NCBI GenBank assembly: GCA_022425445.1
Contig: JAKMFM010000168.1
Location: forward strand, 5,585 to 69,584
Source of the DNA: Planktomarina sp.
GTDB lineage: Bacteria; Pseudomonadota; Alphaproteobacteria; Rhodobacterales; Rhodobacteraceae
Length of the DNA stretch: 64,000 nt
Reading direction: 5' to 3'
Numbering within the stretch: the first letter of the stretch is position 1; each line of letters opens with the position of its first letter. The position numbers and the translations under genes are program-made. The notes below the pieces were generated by a model. That model was not told the origin of the DNA and ran no database searches. It saw only the letters and a program-made list of their open reading frames with translations. This document shows, piece after piece, positions 45,349 to 53,898 of this stretch.

Positions 45349-46626
45349 TTAGGCCGCATCAATTAGGGCCATAAGGGCATCATGATCCGAAAGTTTGTTA
45401 AACAGATCGCGCTCTTGTGATTTTGTGGCTGCGAGATTTTCCAAAATGAGAGGGGGCATGAATTGTTTGAGGAGCGGCGCCTCAAGCCCCTCAATCGCTG
45501 CCGAAAGATCAGGCAGCAGCCCAGGCAAATGTGCGGGGTGCTCATAGGCATTGCCCTCAATCGGAGCGGGCGGAACGGCTTTGCGTTCAATACCCTCTAA
45601 AGCGGCGCCGAAAATGGCGGCGAACAACAAATAAGGGTTGGCATCACCGCCTGCGACGCGATGTTCAATCCGCCGAGCCGCTTCTGGACCGCTGGGAATG
45701 CGCAGCGCTACGGTGCGGTTTTCATAGCCCCAGGTGGCGGCGGTCGGAGCATGGGCGCCAGCTACGAAACGCTCAAAACTATTGGTGTAGGGGGCGAACA
45801 ACAGCGTGCTAGCCTCGAAGGCTTCGAGGCAGCCTGCGACTGCGGACTGCAACATTGTTTGGTTACATAAGATGTTCTCACCCGCCTGATTGATAACTGA
45901 GAAATGCGTATGCAGCCCGTTGCCACTCTCTTGAGAAAAGGGTTTGGCCATGAAGGTTGCGGCCATGCCGTGATTGCGTGCGGTGCCCTTGATCAATTCT
46001 TTAAGCAAAATGACATGATCGGCGATGTGAAGCGCTGGGCCATGGGTCATTGTGACTTCGAACTGCCCAACGCCGGCTTCGGTCGTGATGGTTAAATCAC
46101 CAAGCCCCATGAGCTTCGCCCCATTGGTGATATCGTTGAAGAAAAGATCGAATCCATCCAATTCCCGCAGAGACAAAATTTCTGTTCCGGTCAACCTGCG
46201 ACCGGTTTTGGGGTTCACGGGGGGAACGAGATTGCCGCCATCTTCGAGTAAGAAAAATTCAAGCTCGCAGGCAGCAATGACCTGCCAGCCATGACGGGCG
46301 TACCGGTCCAAAACATTGCTTAAAGCGATGCGCGGGTCGCCTTCAAATGGGGCGCCGTCTTCCTTGTGCATCACTCGCAGGTCCAATTCTGCCGCGCCTG
46401 CCACCCAAGGCAGAGGTATAAGCTCACGGCCCGCCGGCACCATAACGCCATCTTGATCGCCGGAGTCAAACACAAGCGGCGAATGTTCGATATCTGCGCC
46501 GAACACATCAATATTGAGGACGGAAAGCGGCATACGCATTTGCTTGCCGCTTTGGGTTTTCGGGACGCGTTTGCCGCGTAATTGACCATTGAGATCAACA
46601 GCTGCGACACGAAGGGATTCACTCAT
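45349..46626 (-). CDS. Glutamine-synthetase-like ligase 2
   Basis: Second GS-superfamily ligase of 425 residues, clearly different in sequence from ligase 1. It keeps CELEFFLLE, VGQFEVTMTHGP, ATFMAKPF and YENRTVALRIP, so the active-site carboxylates and the glutamate-binding Arg/Asn are conserved. It is shorter at the N-terminus. A heteromeric pair with ligase 1 or a second amine specificity are both possible. It overlaps the upstream permease gene by 4 bases, so transport and glutamylation are translationally linked. Confidence 0.85.
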   Translation of the reverse strand: MSESLRVAAVDLNGQLRGKRVPKTQSGKQMRMPLSVLNIDVFGADIEHSPLVFDSGDQDGVMVPAGRELIPLPWVAGAAELDLRVMHKEDGAPFEGDPRIALSNVLDRYARHGWQVIAACELEFFLLEDGGNLVPPVNPKTGRRLTGTEILSLRELDGFDLFFNDITNGAKLMGLGDLTITTEAGVGQFEVTMTHGPALHIADHVILLKELIKGTARNHGMAATFMAKPFSQESGNGLHTHFSVINQAGENILCNQTMLQSAVAGCLEAFEASTLLFAPYTNSFERFVAGAHAPTAATWGYENRTVALRIPSGPEAARRIEHRVAGGDANPYLLFAAIFGAALEGIERKAVPPAPIEGNAYEHPAHLPGLLPDLSAAIEGLEAPLLKQFMPPLILENLAATKSQERDLFNKLSDHDALMALIDAA

Positions 46627-47426
46627 CTTATGACCTGTGGCCTATACCGAAGTTTTGGGCACGCTTGACTTGGAAGATGTCGATTGAGACGCGCGTTGAC
46701 AAGGCCAAAAATGCCGATGATCACCAAAGTGAGCAGGATGAAGTAAAAGGCCAAGATGGGATAGGCGATGAATGGGTTGAACGTCTTATCTGCGAAATAG
46801 CTGGCGTAATAGAGGGCATCGCCGCGTTGTTGCCAGGCTGGAAAGCCTGAGAAGAATACCAAGGTCGTCGCATGAAACAGAAAGATTGCCTCATTGGTAT
46901 AGGCCGGCCAAGCCAGACGCAGGCTGGTGGGCCAGATCACGCGGCGAAAGCGTGACCAGCCCGTCAGGCCATAGGCATCGGCGGCCTCGACCTCCCCATT
47001 GGGCACTGAGCGCAACGCGCCGTAAAATATTTCGGCAGAATAGGCGGCGGTGTTGAGGATCAGCACCAAGAGCGCTCCAAATTGCGCCGCAGTCAGCCAA
47101 GGCAGAAGGCCTTGCTGCTTGAGGCGTAGAAAGATGAAATAGGCCAAGAAAAATTGGATAAACAACGGAGATCCGCGGAAAATCAGAATAAACCATTCGG
47201 CCGGCCGGCGCAGCATGGCGCGGGGGCTGGCCTTGGCGAGCGCCATCGCATTGGCAATGAAAAACCCGATCAAAAGTGCCAAAGCTCCGAAGTAGATGTT
47301 CCAAATGAGGCCCGAGCCGATCAAGGTGAAATGTTGGCAGAGGGTGAAATCAGACTTGGGCAGCAGGCGTTCGCCATAGCCCAAAGAGCGCAGCCCATAG
47401 TCCAAAATGGTTTGCTGGCAGCTCAT
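46623..47426 (-). CDS. Polar-amino-acid-type ABC permease (second)
   Basis: Inner-membrane permease of 267 residues of the HisM/GlnP family with about five hydrophobic segments. The EAA loop is visible near EVEAADAYGLTGWSRFRRV. The N-terminus is LPKSDFTLCQHFTLIGSG, a form common in Rhodobacterales for this transporter group. It overlaps both neighbours by 4 bases. It pairs with the next permease to form the channel for the operon's substrate. Confidence 0.88.
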   Translation of the reverse strand: MSCQQTILDYGLRSLGYGERLLPKSDFTLCQHFTLIGSGLIWNIYFGALALLIGFFIANAMALAKASPRAMLRRPAEWFILIFRGSPLFIQFFLAYFIFLRLKQQGLLPWLTAAQFGALLVLILNTAAYSAEIFYGALRSVPNGEVEAADAYGLTGWSRFRRVIWPTSLRLAWPAYTNEAIFLFHATTLVFFSGFPAWQQRGDALYYASYFADKTFNPFIAYPILAFYFILLTLVIIGIFGLVNARLNRHLPSQACPKLRYRPQVIR

Positions 47427-48289
47427 GGGCGCGCTCCCAATGTGCCTTGCCCATGGGTGAGGCGCTTCATCACGCGCTCGAGCACAATTTCAGAGACTTT
47501 GGTAAAGACGAGGTAAAAGGCCAATAGAAACAGAAAATACTGCATACGCCAATCGCCATGGGGATAGGCCGAGAATTTCGCCTGTTTTGTGCCGCCCAAT
47601 TCACGCGCCCAGTAGACGACATCTTCTACGCCTAGCAAAAACAACAAAGGTGTGGCTTTGATCAAGACCATCCAAAGATTAGACAGCCCGGGCAGGGCAT
47701 AGACCCACATTTGCGGCACCAGAATGCGCCAAAATACCTGTGCGGGCCGCATACCATAGGCCTGTGCCGTTTCTATCTGGGCTTGGGGCACAGCGCGCAT
47801 TGCGCCGAAAAGAACATTCGCGGCAAAGGCTCCAAAGACGATTGCGAAGGTCAGAACCGCGGTAAAAAACCCGTAAATCTCATGCACATATTGCGGAGAA
47901 GTGCCCAAGGGCAGCTTGGCAGCAGCGCAGACGACAAAATCATTGCCTTGGCGAATAGGCGCGGTCCAATCGGGGCAAAGGGCTTGGTGGCGCAGCCATT
48001 CGAACCCCTGATCTAAAGCGATGACGAAAAATAGGAAAAAAGCGATGTCGGGCACGCCGCGCACGGCGGAGATATAGGTTTTGCCGACCAGTCGTAGTGG
48101 CAAGAGCCGGGCGCGGGCCAGGGTGGCGCCGCCAAAGCCAAACACAAGCGCCGTGGGTGCGGTGACAGCCAAAAGGATGAGCACAGTTGCGAAGGATTGG
48201 TAAAACAACAGGTGCTTGCCCGTGGTCAGATAGCAGCTGAGCCAAGGCAGGCTGGTGAGGAGGCTTGGATCTGAACAATAGCTAAATAT
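47423..48289 (-). CDS. Polar-amino-acid-type ABC permease (first), probable ATA start
   Basis: Permease of the HisQ/GlnP family; about five hydrophobic segments, EAA loop around QIETAQAYGMRPAQVFWRI. The first standard start is a TTG at 48208, giving 261 residues. In the same frame, upstream codons encode FSYCSDPSLLTSLPWLSC and YLTTGKHLL, which reads like the normal N-terminus of this permease group. No ATG, GTG or TTG precedes it, only ATA at 48289 with AAGG about ten bases before. I therefore give the start as ATA (288 residues); CTG or TTG inside are alternatives. It overlaps the second permease gene by 4 bases. Confidence 0.75.
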   Translation of the reverse strand: MFSYCSDPSLLTSLPWLSCYLTTGKHLLFYQSFATVLILLAVTAPTALVFGFGGATLARARLLPLRLVGKTYISAVRGVPDIAFFLFFVIALDQGFEWLRHQALCPDWTAPIRQGNDFVVCAAAKLPLGTSPQYVHEIYGFFTAVLTFAIVFGAFAANVLFGAMRAVPQAQIETAQAYGMRPAQVFWRILVPQMWVYALPGLSNLWMVLIKATPLLFLLGVEDVVYWARELGGTKQAKFSAYPHGDWRMQYFLFLLAFYLVFTKVSEIVLERVMKRLTHGQGTLGARP

Positions 48290-48355
48290 CGGACTGGGAC
48301 CTTCAGTTTGGCATCGGCTGGCCTGTTTCGGGGGTTGTTTTTTCTAAAGCTGCAG

Positions 48356-48411
48356 CGCCGTCTCATACGGCGGCGTTATGGCGCAATGGGGGCGAGGATG
48401 AACCCCGCCCC
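48356..48411 (-). repeat. Two hairpins between the binding-protein and permease genes
   Basis: GGGGCG ... CGCCCC (48389-48411) and CGCCGT-ctcat-ACGGCG (48356-48372), downstream of the binding-protein stop. No T-run follows on the minus strand. Such structures commonly stabilise the binding-protein part of an ABC message and give it excess expression. Confidence 0.55.
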
Positions 48412-48424
48412 AAAACTTCGCCAG

Positions 48425-49138
48425 TTAGAATTGTTCGCCAACGCCCCATTTGGCGATCAGGGCGTTCAATGAGCCATCCGATTTCATAGAGCCAATGGCT
48501 GCGTCAAATTTGCCGCGCAGCTCTGCATCGGACTCGCGGAGCCCCATGCCAACGCCGCCACCGATCAACTCTTGTTGCTCCAAAAGCACCAGGTCGGCAT
48601 CGCCCTCTGCCACGGGGGCGAGATAGGATTTATCAGCCAAGACTGCATCGGCTTCACCATTTTTCACGGCCGCAACGGTTTCTTCAGGGGTTGAAAATTC
48701 CACAAGCGTGGCGCCAGAGGTGGCCACAAAGCTGGCTTGAATGGTGTTGGTTTGCGCGGCGATCACAGCGCGAGAAAGATCCACATCAGCTGAGAGCGCC
48801 ATATAGGCGGAAGGATCAGGTTGGGTGTAGTTCTGCGTGAAGTCTATCACCTCGTCACGCTCTGCTGTGATCGACATGCCAGCGATGATGGTGTCGTAGT
48901 TGCCGGACACAAGGTTTGGTATGATGCTGTCCCAGTCGTTCACAACCCATTCGCAGGTCAGCTTGGCGCGCGTGCAGAGCTCATCGCCCAATTCACGCTC
49001 GAAACCGTCAACTTCGCCAGCATCGTTGATGAAGTTATAGGGGGGGTAAGCACCTTCGGTGCCCATCCGGATTGTATCGGCAAAAGACATGCCAGCGGTC
49101 AGTGCCAAAGTGGCGGTGGTCAAGATCAGCTTGTTCAT
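48425..49138 (-). CDS. Family 3 amino-acid/amine-binding periplasmic protein
   Basis: Solute-binding protein of 237 residues with a signal peptide (LILTTATLALTAGMSFA, cleavage near residue 20). The mature N-terminus IRMGTEGAYPPYNFIND and the later IIAGMSITAERDEVIDFT are the SBP_bac_3 signature shared by Lys/Arg/Orn/His and related binding proteins. Substrate is probably a cationic or polar amino compound. The gene lies between the ATPase and first permease genes; two hairpins follow it. Confidence 0.9.
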   Translation of the reverse strand: MNKLILTTATLALTAGMSFADTIRMGTEGAYPPYNFINDAGEVDGFERELGDELCTRAKLTCEWVVNDWDSIIPNLVSGNYDTIIAGMSITAERDEVIDFTQNYTQPDPSAYMALSADVDLSRAVIAAQTNTIQASFVATSGATLVEFSTPEETVAAVKNGEADAVLADKSYLAPVAEGDADLVLLEQQELIGGGVGMGLRESDAELRGKFDAAIGSMKSDGSLNALIAKWGVGEQF

Positions 49139-49171
49139 TTGTATCTCCCTAAGATATGTGGCTGAGTGTTG

Positions 49172-49945
49172 TTAAGCGACGGCAGAAAGAAACTGCTGAA
49201 GCCGTTGTGATTTCGGTGCGCCAAAGAGGGTCTCGGGGGGACCTTGTTCCTCAATTACCCCTTGGTGCAAGAAAATAACGTGATTGGCCACATCGCGCGC
49301 CATGGCCATGTCATGGGTGACGATGAGCATGGTGCGCCCTTCCGCGGCCAGATCCTTGATGACGCCGATCACCTCTTGCTCCAATTCGGGATCAAGGGCG
49401 GACGTGGGTTCATCAAACAAAAGAGCTTCGGGTTCCATGGCCAAAGCGCGGGCGATGGCCGCCCTTTGCTGTTGTCCGCCAGACAGCTGGGCCGGGTAGA
49501 CATCGCATTTTTCGCCGATACCCACTTTGTCGAGAAGCTTGCGAGCACGGGCCTCTACTTCGGCTTTGTCTTGCTTGAGAACAGTTACCGGAGCTTCCAT
49601 GACATTTTGCAAGATGGTCATATGCGCCCAAAGGTTGAACTGTTGGAAGACCATCGACAGGTTGGTACGCAGCCGAGTGACTTGCGTGGGATCTGCCGGA
49701 CGACGGTTGTGGTCCGCAGAGCTCCAGCGAACGGCCTCACCTTGGAAAATAATCGCGCCTTCTTGGCTGATTTCCAGCATATTGCAGCAGCGCAGCAAGG
49801 TGGATTTCCCAGATCCAGACGAGCCAATCAGCGCCACCACATCACCACGCTTTGCGGTGATGTCGACGCCTTTGAGAACTTCAAGATCGCCATAGGCTTT
49901 ATGGAGATCTCTTATTTCAATCACAGGTATATTTTGGTCACTCAC
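49172..49945 (-). CDS. ABC importer ATPase of the amine operon
   Basis: Cytoplasmic ATPase of 257 residues that energises the permease pair. Walker A is [11 protein letters not shown], the signature is LSGGQQQR and Walker B is ALLFDEPTSALD; the D-loop follows. The YGDLEVLKGVDITAKRGD entry is that of the GlnQ/HisP family. I choose the GTG at 49945 (MSDQNIPVIE), with GGTGGGGG upstream, over an extension to 50014 that has no family resemblance. It is the first gene of the leftward amine operon. Confidence 0.9.
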   Translation of the reverse strand: MSDQNIPVIEIRDLHKAYGDLEVLKGVDITAKRGDVVALIGSSGSGKSTLLRCCNMLEISQEGAIIFQGEAVRWSSADHNRRPADPTQVTRLRTNLSMVFQQFNLWAHMTILQNVMEAPVTVLKQDKAEVEARARKLLDKVGIGEKCDVYPAQLSGGQQQRAAIARALAMEPEALLFDEPTSALDPELEQEVIGVIKDLAAEGRTMLIVTHDMAMARDVANHVIFLHQGVIEEQGPPETLFGAPKSQRLQQFLSAVA

Positions 49946-50023
49946 GAAAACCCCCACCTTTCCAGAGCAGATACTAGGCGAGGAAGGGCGCGTCTCGCAA
50001 TCCAAAAGCGGCATCTGGTCAAA

Positions 50024-50740
50024 TTAAGGGGACGGAGGCAGCGGTAGTTTTAGATAAGTCTCTGCGCTGATCTCAGTGAGACCAAATATTTGAAGTGTTT
50101 CGCGGTCTTTGGGGCCAATCGAAAGAATCGCCTGTCGCAGCGCCTCGCGGAGGGCGGCAGCGTTTTGGCCCAAAGCGGTGATATAGGGCAGTGTTGGCGT
50201 CGCTGGAGTGGTGGCGCAGATTTCCAGCCCATCCGCCTTGTCCCAATCGCGTTTCAGGAAATGCCAGGTCAGCGCATCCACAGCAGCCAGATCAGCCCGT
50301 CCTTCCAAAACAGCGCGGGCAGAAGCTGCATGCTCACCGGTTTGCAGCCGTTTTGCGCCTGTGAGGCCGATCGACTGTGGAGCGGCCCAGCCCGATTGTG
50401 ACAGCGGCTCGTTGTAAGCCAAGGTAAAATCATTGGCCGCAAGGTCTGGAGCAGCGCCCTGACGGGCCAGGAGCACCGAGCAGTAATAACCTGGCGGGCA
50501 ATTTGGGCTGTGATTGTCTGGTGTTGCAATCAGCTGCACCTGGCCGTGCAACGCCGCGCGATAGGGCAGGCCGCAGGTCTGGGACAGGTAAAGATCTGGG
50601 CTGAGCCAATCGTCCATCAAATCCGCGCTTGGCGGGCTAAAATTCGGCGCTTCGGGCAGCTGGTCTTGTAGCGCCTGCCAAAGACGCCGGTGTGCGGCGC
50701 GATTAACCGGCACGTCATACATCGGCAGATGCGCGATCAT
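50024..50740 (-). CDS. PhnD-like solute-binding fold protein lacking a signal peptide
   Basis: Protein of 238 residues of the phosphate/phosphite/phosphonate-binding (PhnD-like) family. The typical FTLAYNEPLSQSGW and LEGRADLAAVDALTWHFL blocks are present. The N-terminus MIAHLPMYDVPVNRAAH has no export signal, so the protein is predicted cytoplasmic, and no permease or ATPase of its own is nearby. It may be a sensor or a repurposed enzyme. The ATG at 50740 lies 4 bases from the TerB gene, which is read in the same direction, so the two are probably co-expressed. Function unknown. Confidence 0.75.
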   Translation of the reverse strand: MIAHLPMYDVPVNRAAHRRLWQALQDQLPEAPNFSPPSADLMDDWLSPDLYLSQTCGLPYRAALHGQVQLIATPDNHSPNCPPGYYCSVLLARQGAAPDLAANDFTLAYNEPLSQSGWAAPQSIGLTGAKRLQTGEHAASARAVLEGRADLAAVDALTWHFLKRDWDKADGLEICATTPATPTLPYITALGQNAAALREALRQAILSIGPKDRETLQIFGLTEISAETYLKLPLPPSP

Positions 50741-50744
50741 GGGG

Positions 50745-51164
50745 CTAGGCCTGTTTGCGGGCAATCGCGCTGTCGCGGTCATTCACACCAAGCAGACTTG
50801 CCAAAAGGCGCATCAGCGCGTCTTCTTCCGCATCGCGGGCCCCGTCGGCCAGAACAACTTGCCACAGCGCCCGCACGACATTGAAGCGCTCCTCATAGGG
50901 GACTTCTTCTTTAATTGCGCGGGTGAAGCGCACAGTGTCGGGCGCTTCGGCCTCAAGCGCCTCGGCAGTCTGGCGCAGGTCGTCAGCTTGATCCGCGGTC
51001 AATTGATAAAGCAGGCCAAGTACGGCATCAATCCTTGCGATTTCTGTGGCGGAATATTCATCATCCGATTTGGCAATCCGCACCATCAAGGCGGCCATGG
51101 CTTCAGGGGCGGTGATATCCCGCGCCTTATCTGAGGATTTTGACGAAAACAAAGATGCAAACAT
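50745..51164 (-). CDS. TerB-family protein
   Basis: Helical protein of 139 residues with TerB-like acidic repeats (IAKSDDEYSATEIARIDAVL and VLADGARDAEEDALMRLLA). TerB was named for tellurite resistance, but most family members have no proven link to it. The ATG at 51164 starts MFASLFSSK. It precedes the PhnD-like gene after 4 bases. Metal binding through the acidic loops is possible. Confidence 0.78.
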   Translation of the reverse strand: MFASLFSSKSSDKARDITAPEAMAALMVRIAKSDDEYSATEIARIDAVLGLLYQLTADQADDLRQTAEALEAEAPDTVRFTRAIKEEVPYEERFNVVRALWQVVLADGARDAEEDALMRLLASLLGVNDRDSAIARKQA

Positions 51165-51197
51165 AAGGGGCCTCAAGAGTTGGGACTGCGGCGCTGA

Positions 51198-51491
51198 TTA
51201 GCCGTCATATCCTTCGACAATTACCAGATCCCCAATGGAGACGGGAGTGCGCAGGGCTTTTGCCGCTTGATATGCCGAACTGTTGTAACAATCTTGCGCC
51301 GCTTGCAGGCTTGGAAATTCAATCACAATGGTTCGGGGGCGCATCTGGCCTTCGGGAAATTCAGCGGCACCCGCGCGCACAAGAAACTTGGCCTCATAGG
51401 CACGCAGAGCAGGCGCAGCAGCGATCTTATAGGCCTCATAGGCCTCAGCATCACTGATCTGATTGTGGGCGATCCAATATCCTTTGGCCAT
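51198..51491 (-). CDS. DUF1330-family protein
   Basis: Small ferredoxin-like protein of 97 residues. It opens MAKGYWIAHNQISD and contains RTIVIEFPSLQAAQDCYNS, the DUF1330 signature. These proteins look like dimeric alpha-beta barrels related to antibiotic monooxygenase folds; no activity is established. A GGAGGG site precedes the ATG at 51491. It sits 18 bases downstream of pyrG in the same direction. Confidence 0.8.
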   Translation of the reverse strand: MAKGYWIAHNQISDAEAYEAYKIAAAPALRAYEAKFLVRAGAAEFPEGQMRPRTIVIEFPSLQAAQDCYNSSAYQAAKALRTPVSIGDLVIVEGYDG

Positions 51492-51509
51492 AGGGCCCTC
51501 CATTGTTTG

Positions 51510-53153
51510 TTACACCAAACGGCTCATTTCTTTGGCAGCGCGGACAAAATCGCGGAACAAAGGATGCGGTGCGAATGGCTTGGATTTCAATTCTGGATGA
51601 AATTGCACACCGATAAACCAAGGGTGATCTTTAACCTCAACAATCTCCGGCAAGCGTCCGTCAGGGGACATACCTGAGAAGATCAGCCCTTTCTCTTCGA
51701 GCTGCTGGCGAAATTGGATGTCGACTTCATAGCGGTGACGATGGCGCTCTTCGATGGCGGTGCTGCCATAGATTTTCGCCACCAATGACTCTGGGTTCAA
51801 AGTGGCATTATAGGCACCAAGGCGCATGGTGCCGCCCTTATCGTCATCTTCGTTGCGCCGCACCCGGTGATTGCCCTGCACCCATTCTTTCAGGTGATAG
51901 ACCACCGGGGTAAAACGCTTTTCGCCGGCCTCATGGTCAAATTCTTCTGATCCGGCATTTGCCACGTTGGACAGGTTACGGGCGGCTTCTATCACCGCCA
52001 TTTGCATGCCAAGGCAGATCCCGAGATAGGGCACTTGGCGCTCACGCGCGAATTGCGCCGCTTTGATTTTGCCTTCCGTACCGCGCTCGCCAAAACCGCC
52101 AGGGACCAATATGGCGTGGAACCCCTCGAGATGCGGCGCGGCGTCTTCGTGATCGAAGACTTCGGCATCAACCCATTCGACATTGACCTTCACACGATTG
52201 GACATGCCGCCATGGGTGAGCGCTTCTTTTATGGATTTATAGGCGTCTTCTAGCTGTGTGTATTTACCGACAATAGCGACCTTCACCGCACCTTCTGGAT
52301 TGTTGACCCGGTCTTGTACATCTTCCCATTTGCTTAGCTCGGGCTGGGGCGCGGGGGAGATATTGAAAGCATCCAAAACGGCTTGGTCAAGCCCCTGGGC
52401 GTGATAGGCCAAGGGAGCTTCATAGATGGAATTAAGATCATATGCGGCGACCACCGCATCGCGGCGCACATTGCAAAATAGGGCGATTTTTTCCCGTTCT
52501 TTGTCGGGAATGGGGTGCTCGGACCGGCAGACCAAAATATCTGGAGCAATCCCAATGGATTGCAATTCTTTAACGCTGTGCTGCGTGGGTTTTGTCTTTA
52601 GCTCGCCGCTGGCTGCAAGATAAGGCAAAAGCGTGAGATGCATAAAAATACATTCCCCGCGTGGCTTGTCATGGGAGAATTGGCGAATGGCTTCGAAAAA
52701 CGGCAGGCCTTCAATATCGCCCACTGTGCCGCCGATTTCGCAGAGCATAAAATCGACCTCATCATCGCCGACTTTCAAAAATTCTTTAATTTCGTTGGTC
52801 ACATGCGGCACAACTTGAATGGTTTTGCCCAAATAGTCGCCACGGCGTTCTTTTTCCAAAACGGTTGAATAGATTCGACCCGAAGAGACAGAATCAGTCA
52901 TCCTTGCGGCCACACCGGTGAACCGTTCGTAATGGCCCAAATCCAGATCCGTTTCCGCGCCATCATCGGTGACGAAGACCTCCCCATGTTCAAAGGGCGA
53001 CATCGTGCCGGGATCAACGTTGAGATAGGGATCAAGTTTCCGCAGTCTTACGGAAAAGCCGCGGGCCTGCAGCAGGGCGCCTAGGGCCGCAGATGCCAAG
53101 CCTTTGCCGAGAGAAGACACAACACCACCGGTGATAAATACATAACGCGCCAT
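51510..53153 (-). CDS. pyrG: CTP synthase
   Basis: Aminates UTP to CTP with glutamine. The product has 547 residues. The synthetase domain opens [20 protein letters not shown] with its P-loop-like [10 protein letters not shown]. The C-terminal glutaminase domain has the nucleophile in [11 protein letters not shown] and the late His/Glu in [11 protein letters not shown]. The start lies after a 151-base gap holding a hairpin. secG is upstream in the same direction and DUF1330 downstream. Confidence 0.97.
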   Translation of the reverse strand: MARYVFITGGVVSSLGKGLASAALGALLQARGFSVRLRKLDPYLNVDPGTMSPFEHGEVFVTDDGAETDLDLGHYERFTGVAARMTDSVSSGRIYSTVLEKERRGDYLGKTIQVVPHVTNEIKEFLKVGDDEVDFMLCEIGGTVGDIEGLPFFEAIRQFSHDKPRGECIFMHLTLLPYLAASGELKTKPTQHSVKELQSIGIAPDILVCRSEHPIPDKEREKIALFCNVRRDAVVAAYDLNSIYEAPLAYHAQGLDQAVLDAFNISPAPQPELSKWEDVQDRVNNPEGAVKVAIVGKYTQLEDAYKSIKEALTHGGMSNRVKVNVEWVDAEVFDHEDAAPHLEGFHAILVPGGFGERGTEGKIKAAQFARERQVPYLGICLGMQMAVIEAARNLSNVANAGSEEFDHEAGEKRFTPVVYHLKEWVQGNHRVRRNEDDDKGGTMRLGAYNATLNPESLVAKIYGSTAIEERHRHRYEVDIQFRQQLEEKGLIFSGMSPDGRLPEIVEVKDHPWFIGVQFHPELKSKPFAPHPLFRDFVRAAKEMSRLV

Positions 53154-53203
53154 AAATAAAGAGATCCCCGTAGTTTCGAATTTTCGGCAAGAAGAATGCG
53201 CCT

Positions 53204-53238
53204 CACCACGGGATTAAAGCAATAACAGCTCCGTGGTG
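53204..53238 (-). repeat. Hairpin between secG and pyrG
   Basis: CACCACGG ... CCGTGGTG, a perfect 8-bp stem closing a 19-base loop that can form an inner AGC/GCT pairing. It lies 51 bases before the pyrG start and has no T-run. It may end secG transcription weakly or form part of the pyrG leader. Confidence 0.5.
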
Positions 53239-53304
53239 ATTCTGCAATCTGATGATCAAGATAAAGCGGTTAAATGTATTGATGCCGCCATATTTAGGGG
53301 TGGA

Positions 53305-53658
53305 TTACTCTGCAACGGGCAAAAGTGGCGCGGAATCCTCAGCCGAGGGCGGTAAAAGCGCGTCGGCATCGACCGGTGTGTTTTGCTCCGAGGCTGGCAT
53401 CAATTGATCCACAACTGAGCTGCCAGAAGATTTTTGCACCTGAAGAATAGTCAGAGCCAGAGAGGTGCAGATAAAGGCAATCGCCAGACCCCAGGTCAGC
53501 TTGGTCAAAGCCGAGGCCGCTGCGCGACCAGACATTGCGCCACCGCCGGCACCGCCGCCGCCCATACCAAGGCCGCCACCTTCAGATCGTTGCAACAGAA
53601 CCAGGCCAATCAACGAGATGGCCAAAAGAAGGTGGATGATCAAGACGACATTTTGCAT
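53305..53658 (-). CDS. secG: Preprotein translocase subunit SecG
   Basis: Small auxiliary subunit of the SecYEG channel. The product has 117 residues. Two hydrophobic helices (VVLIIHLLLAISLIGLVLLQ and LTWGLAIAFICTSLALTIL) flank the typical RSEGGGLGMGGGGAGGG linker. The C-terminal tail (TPVDADALLPPSAEDSAP) is acidic and proline-rich, a lineage-specific extension. It precedes pyrG in the same direction with a hairpin between. Confidence 0.92.
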   Translation of the reverse strand: MQNVVLIIHLLLAISLIGLVLLQRSEGGGLGMGGGGAGGGAMSGRAAASALTKLTWGLAIAFICTSLALTILQVQKSSGSSVVDQLMPASEQNTPVDADALLPPSAEDSAPLLPVAE

Positions 53659-53898
53659 ACGAAATTCCCAATTCAGGTCAGAGGCTATCTAAGCAAGGAT
53701 AACTCATTTGCCAAGTCAAAACTGAGGCATCGCCCCTATATGGCGCTTCATGGGCTGCGGTCTGAGTTGGTGCTTGGGTTTGCGCTCTAAATTGCTCCAA
53801 AACGCAGCTTTGCCATTCCGCGGCAAGTTAGCAGTTTCCCTTGCCCTTGATCCCCGCTATACGGCCCACGTTTTGATCCGATCGAAAGAGGACAAGTT

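Noticed and set aside
40375..49945. Interpretation of the amine operon as the known monomethylamine (GMAS/NMGS/NMGDH) pathway
   Set aside because: No MgsABC or MgdABCD-type subunits are present, and the oxidoreductase is PuuB-like rather than multi-subunit.
49244..50047. 267-codon frame antisense to the ABC ATPase gene
   Set aside because: Opposite Walker motifs of a clear ATPase, without its own start signal.
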